A stretch of DNA of 64,000 bases. It comes from Chryseolinea serpens (GTDB taxonomy: Bacteria; Bacteroidota; Bacteroidia; Cytophagales; Cyclobacteriaceae). Under the pieces are notes generated by a model that searched no databases, was not told where the DNA came from, and worked only from the letters and a program-made list of their open reading frames with translations. The stretch spans positions 2,232,001 through 2,296,000 of the forward strand of contig NZ_FQWQ01000001.1 of assembly GCF_900129725.1 (NCBI RefSeq), written 5' to 3'. The position numbers and the translations under genes were made by a program. Below, in pieces: positions 61,365-64,000 of this stretch. Positions within the stretch are counted from its first letter, which is position 1; the number at the start of each line of letters is the position of its first letter.

Positions 61365-61573
61365 TGGAGATTCCGACCCCATTGACCACTTTTTTTCGCG
61401 AGGGTGTGACCACCATAAGTTAAGTAAGCCTAGGGTCACTCGTGTTGGAACATAACTTCAAGATAATCAAAGCAAAGGATGGTCAGTTCCTCGCGGAATG
61501 AATTGTCCGGTATCGCGGAATATTGTGGTCACAGGCGCGCGAAAAAAAGTGGTCAATCACCTCGGAATCTCCA
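61365..61573 (+). mobile_element. ~209-bp IS21-type non-autonomous element, forward copy (near-identical to 13588)
   Basis: It runs from TGGAGATTCCGACCCCATTG to TCACCTCGGAATCTCCA. It shares with 13588-13796 the unbroken central and right parts (TTCAAGATAATCAAAGCAAA, TCGCGGAATGAATTGTCCGG, GCGCGCGAAAAAAAGTGGTC), differing at only a handful of positions near the left end. It truncates the NUMOD gene. No target duplication (flanks GGCAGC and CATAAG). Confidence 0.95.
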
Positions 61574-61717
61574 CATAAGGGCCAATCTGATTTTTCTCGT
61601 CATTTAGTACTAATTGTATTAGTATTTCGATCTGAATTGATGAAGAAATTCCTCACTTCCATGATATTACTGAGTCCTATGCATAGGCTGTTATCCAGCA
61701 AGTTAGGGCCACCTACC

Positions 61718-61924
61718 TGAAGATTCCGAGTGCTTGACCATTTTGTTTCGCATGCCTCTGATCACCATATTTCGCATCGCCGGACAATCCATTCCGCGAC
61801 AAATTGACCATTCGTTCCATTGGTTGTCTTGAAGTTACGTTTTGAAATGCACCAGCCGCGCGCATTTAACTTAACCTGATCACACCCTCATGAAATAAAG
61901 TGGTCAATGCCCTCAGAATTTCCA
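61718..61924 (-). mobile_element. ~207-bp IS21-type non-autonomous element, diverged inverted copy
   Basis: It runs from TGAAGATTCCGAGTGCTTG to CCTCAGAATTTCCA. The repeat-rich end (ATTTCGCATCGCCGGACAAT, ATTCCGCGACAAATTGACC) lies on the left. Both tips carry substitutions, so it is older than the 61365 copy 144 bases away. It cuts the 3' side of the small ORF at 61925. Confidence 0.8.
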
Positions 61925-62031
61925 ACTTTACCTTCCCTTATTTTTTCGTGAATATGCTTCTTGTCAGCAACGATTTTTTTGATTCGCCTGATAATTTCGA
62001 GATTGGCAATATCTACAATTTTTTCAGCCAT
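61925..62031 (-). pseudogene. Small gene cut by the 61718 element
   Basis: ATG 62031 opens MAEKIVDIANLEIIRRIKKI and VADKKHIHEKIREGK before the frame enters the element. The 36 native residues are charged and helical, as in the N-terminus of a small antitoxin or regulator, but no family is recognised. Confidence 0.4.
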
Positions 62032-62176
62032 TTGAGCTGAAAACTCTCTCAAAAATACTTCATTCTTACTTCAATAACTCCATTCTAATCTATTAAGTTT
62101 TTAAGCTCCTATAAATGATCCGGCAGACGTAATCCGAACCCTGGAAAGCACTCTGCGCGAGGCTTTGGAAGGCTAT

Positions 62177-62216
62177 TGGAGATTCCGAGGTGGTTGATCA
62201 CTTTGTTTCGTATGCC
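62177..62216. repeat. Solo element end at the 3' end of the DUF262 gene
   Basis: TGGAGATTCCGAGGTGGTTG, ATCACTTTGTTTCGTATGCC match a tip of the element family and stop 2 bases before the stop codon of the DUF262 gene. The remainder of that copy is missing. Confidence 0.75.
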
Positions 62217-62217
62217 T

Positions 62218-63900
62218 TTAGTTCAATTTGAAACGAGTAACACAAAAGTCAACAATAGTTTTTCTTCGTTCGTCAACATTGACTTTATTGAATGGGCCTT
62301 TTTGAATTTCACCGGCTATATTTCTAATATCAGTATTGATCGATTCAAGATACCCTGTGATCTTGTTAATGGGAGGCAAATTTCCCAAACCAATATTCAG
62401 GCTCTTTTCCAGTAAGCCAAGATTGCCTAAACGATTTTTTTCATAGTCATAATCATCAGCAAAGCCGTAAGCTGAAGAAGCATAATTTGGCTCCCTACTG
62501 AAGATGTGTTCGACTTGAAAATCCTTGTAAGTAACAATGTCACAATTGTCGTTGCTGTACTCTGAAAGGATATACTTTACAGCACCATTGCCATAGATGG
62601 CGCCATCAAGATAAGTTCCAAAAACGTGATTATTCACGAACTTCTCACTAAAATTCACCAAGTGATTTCTTATTTCATTTGACGTTAAATTATTTTCAGT
62701 AATATGAGAACTTAACCAATATATATCAGCAATGGGATTTGTTCCCCTCAGCTTATAAACCCGTACCTCAATCGCCTCTAATGTTGATAACAATTCATCA
62801 AGTTTGCCCTGCATGTATAGCCGCACCAAAAGCGGATAAAGCGTAGCAGTAAACTCCAAATATCTAAACGGTTTCTGATAAATAGATTTTGTTTCAATCT
62901 CTTTTATTAGATCAGAGTAACTAACAGCAAACTCCTCAAAGTCATTTAAGTATTCTGAAATAAAAGATTGCAATTCTGCTGGCTTATCCTTTAGCTCTTC
63001 ACACTTCACCTTCAAATTGTTAAATATTGTATCAGCACCATCCCTGTTATTCCAGGTAGCGTCAAAAAGTTTTCGAGCAGAATAATAGTGGTGAGTAAAT
63101 ATTGTATTCTCCTCAAGTCTGCCTAGGATTCCAAGATTATCTCTGCATACCAAAAGGTCATCATAAGAGTCAAATATTTTTTCAAAGCTATCGTTTATGG
63201 CGCCATTCAGCCCTTCCTTTAAGTGTAGGGTTGAGTAGAGCATTAGAATACTTTTAGTTTTATCCAAAATCCGCAACGGAAGTCCTCTGTCATTGATGAT
63301 AGAGAACATTTTAACCGCTTGGGCTTGGTTTTCCACATTGAAGACTAAAACCTCAATTCCACTTCGTATAAAAATTATTCGCGCTTCAATCTCCTTGGGA
63401 GTCAAAGCATTCGTGAATGCGACAAATAATTTCCTAGCGGAAAGCATGAACCGTTGACTTCGTTTATTGATTTTGTCTATCTCTATACTTTGTGGATCAA
63501 AAAGCAGTTTATTCAAAAAGTCCCCGTCGGCTCCAAGGGGACGCAACTTAAGATTGTTCTTACTGCCAATGAATGATAATAGTTGACTTGTTTTAATGTC
63601 CACATCCTCTATTTTGTCAATAAGAACTTTTAGCAAAATGAATATGGTGGTAATACGTTGCTGCCCATCAATAATCTCATATACTGTATCTGTGGATAAA
63701 CCCACCGCTTTGTTCTCTTTGAAAGAAAGGGTTCCAACAAAGTGATTCATATTATCCTTTATGCTTTCCTCAATATCCTGCCATAAAGCTTTTCTTTCTG
63801 TATCCGTCCAACTGTACTTACGCTGATAAGACGGAATGACAAATCTATTACCGTTAAAGATTGATCCAATTTTTTCTGTTTGACTTTTTGTTATTGACAT
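62218..63900 (-). CDS. DUF262/DUF1524 protein, GmrSD-like defence nuclease
   Basis: The product is 560 residues. The N-terminal DUF262 (ParB/Srx-fold) has FVIPSYQRKYSWTDTE and the signature YEIIDGQQRITTIFIL near residue 77. The C-terminal DUF1524 has the HNH-like motif FQVEHIFSREPN followed by YEKNRLGNLGLLEKSLN. The pair is the architecture of GmrSD/SspE-type enzymes that cut modified phage DNA. Start ATG 63900 fits the family N-terminus (MSITKSQTEKIGSIFNGNRF), but the frame stays open upstream to the window edge, so a longer protein cannot be excluded. The 3' end abuts a solo element end. Confidence 0.85.
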   Translation of the reverse strand: MSITKSQTEKIGSIFNGNRFVIPSYQRKYSWTDTERKALWQDIEESIKDNMNHFVGTLSFKENKAVGLSTDTVYEIIDGQQRITTIFILLKVLIDKIEDVDIKTSQLLSFIGSKNNLKLRPLGADGDFLNKLLFDPQSIEIDKINKRSQRFMLSARKLFVAFTNALTPKEIEARIIFIRSGIEVLVFNVENQAQAVKMFSIINDRGLPLRILDKTKSILMLYSTLHLKEGLNGAINDSFEKIFDSYDDLLVCRDNLGILGRLEENTIFTHHYYSARKLFDATWNNRDGADTIFNNLKVKCEELKDKPAELQSFISEYLNDFEEFAVSYSDLIKEIETKSIYQKPFRYLEFTATLYPLLVRLYMQGKLDELLSTLEAIEVRVYKLRGTNPIADIYWLSSHITENNLTSNEIRNHLVNFSEKFVNNHVFGTYLDGAIYGNGAVKYILSEYSNDNCDIVTYKDFQVEHIFSREPNYASSAYGFADDYDYEKNRLGNLGLLEKSLNIGLGNLPPINKITGYLESINTDIRNIAGEIQKGPFNKVNVDERRKTIVDFCVTRFKLN

Positions 63901-64000
63901 ATTGCTTGCTTTATTAGACGTAATAGCTATTAAGATGATGTCACCATACAGACCTGAAAAGTGTTTAGTTCCAGAATCGTTAAGCGATTTATCAATTGCT

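Noticed and set aside
5743-61924. The ~208-bp repeats as a CRISPR array or integron attC sites
   Set aside because: They are kilobases apart, contain long inverted ends and lack regular spacers, and no cas or integron integrase gene is present.

Overview
The window looks like a chromosomal segment of a Bacteroidota bacterium of the order Cytophagales (Chryseolinea/Ohtaekwangia-like). The evidence is a type B gliding-motility C-terminal sorting domain, a TonB-receptor/YfiR/CHASE-kinase operon, very large Rhs proteins of Bacteroidota type, an IntDOT-like integrase lacking the first catalytic Arg, and many receiver-kinase hybrids. This is inferred from protein families; no rRNA or complete tRNA is present to anchor taxonomy.

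The left third (1-13.8 kb) is an accessory, defence-rich island. It holds a GNAT toxin/antitoxin-like pair at the edge and a Lamassu-like locus: a membrane-anchored protein, a Cap4/DUF4297 nuclease and a zinc-hook SMC ATPase. It also holds a Pycsar-like operon (truncated PycTM effector, nucleotide cyclase, E2-like SEC-C protein), an ABC exporter, and the HTH protein and truncated integrase of a dead mobile element. The island is riddled with one family of ~208-bp elements whose tips resemble IS21-type ends. The window has ten full-length copies and at least six solo ends, and many of them abut truncated genes.

The middle (14-33.5 kb) is mostly signalling: a PD40 secreted protein, a PAS kinase with a LuxR-type regulator, and a leftward run of receiver-kinase, receiver, TonB receptor, YfiR and CHASE/HAMP kinase. 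A rightward CheR-CheB-triple-receiver hybrid kinase-receiver kinase operon follows, then a second receiver-kinase paralogue. An IS3 remnant lies between these blocks.

From 33.5 to 38.7 kb the sequence is again scarred. It contains two tiny membrane ORFs, a cluster of palindromic sites, and a chimera joining a piece of an Rhs/SpvB-like gene in frame to a primary-type sigma-70 that lacks its region 4.2 helix-turn-helix. It also contains a decayed ClC channel, an intact NhaA antiporter, a frameshifted glycosyltransferase and an IS21 fragment that cuts a lipoprotein gene.

From 38.7 to 59.8 kb are large secreted proteins: a coiled-coil/beta-barrel protein, a T9SS type B cargo protein, and a leftward five-gene operon of lipoprotein, 1872-aa SpvB/Rhs protein, ~1330-aa Ig/Rhs protein, 2475-aa protein and putative immunity protein. 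The 2475-aa protein has five jelly-roll-like repeats alternating with FN3 domains, then an SGNH hydrolase, the Rhs C-terminal half and a toxin-like tail. The 1330-aa and 2475-aa proteins look like the two halves of one Rhs shell, with about 1500 residues of adhesin and esterase-like modules placed at the split. The right edge has more element copies, a NUMOD fragment and a DUF262/DUF1524 (GmrSD-like) defence protein.
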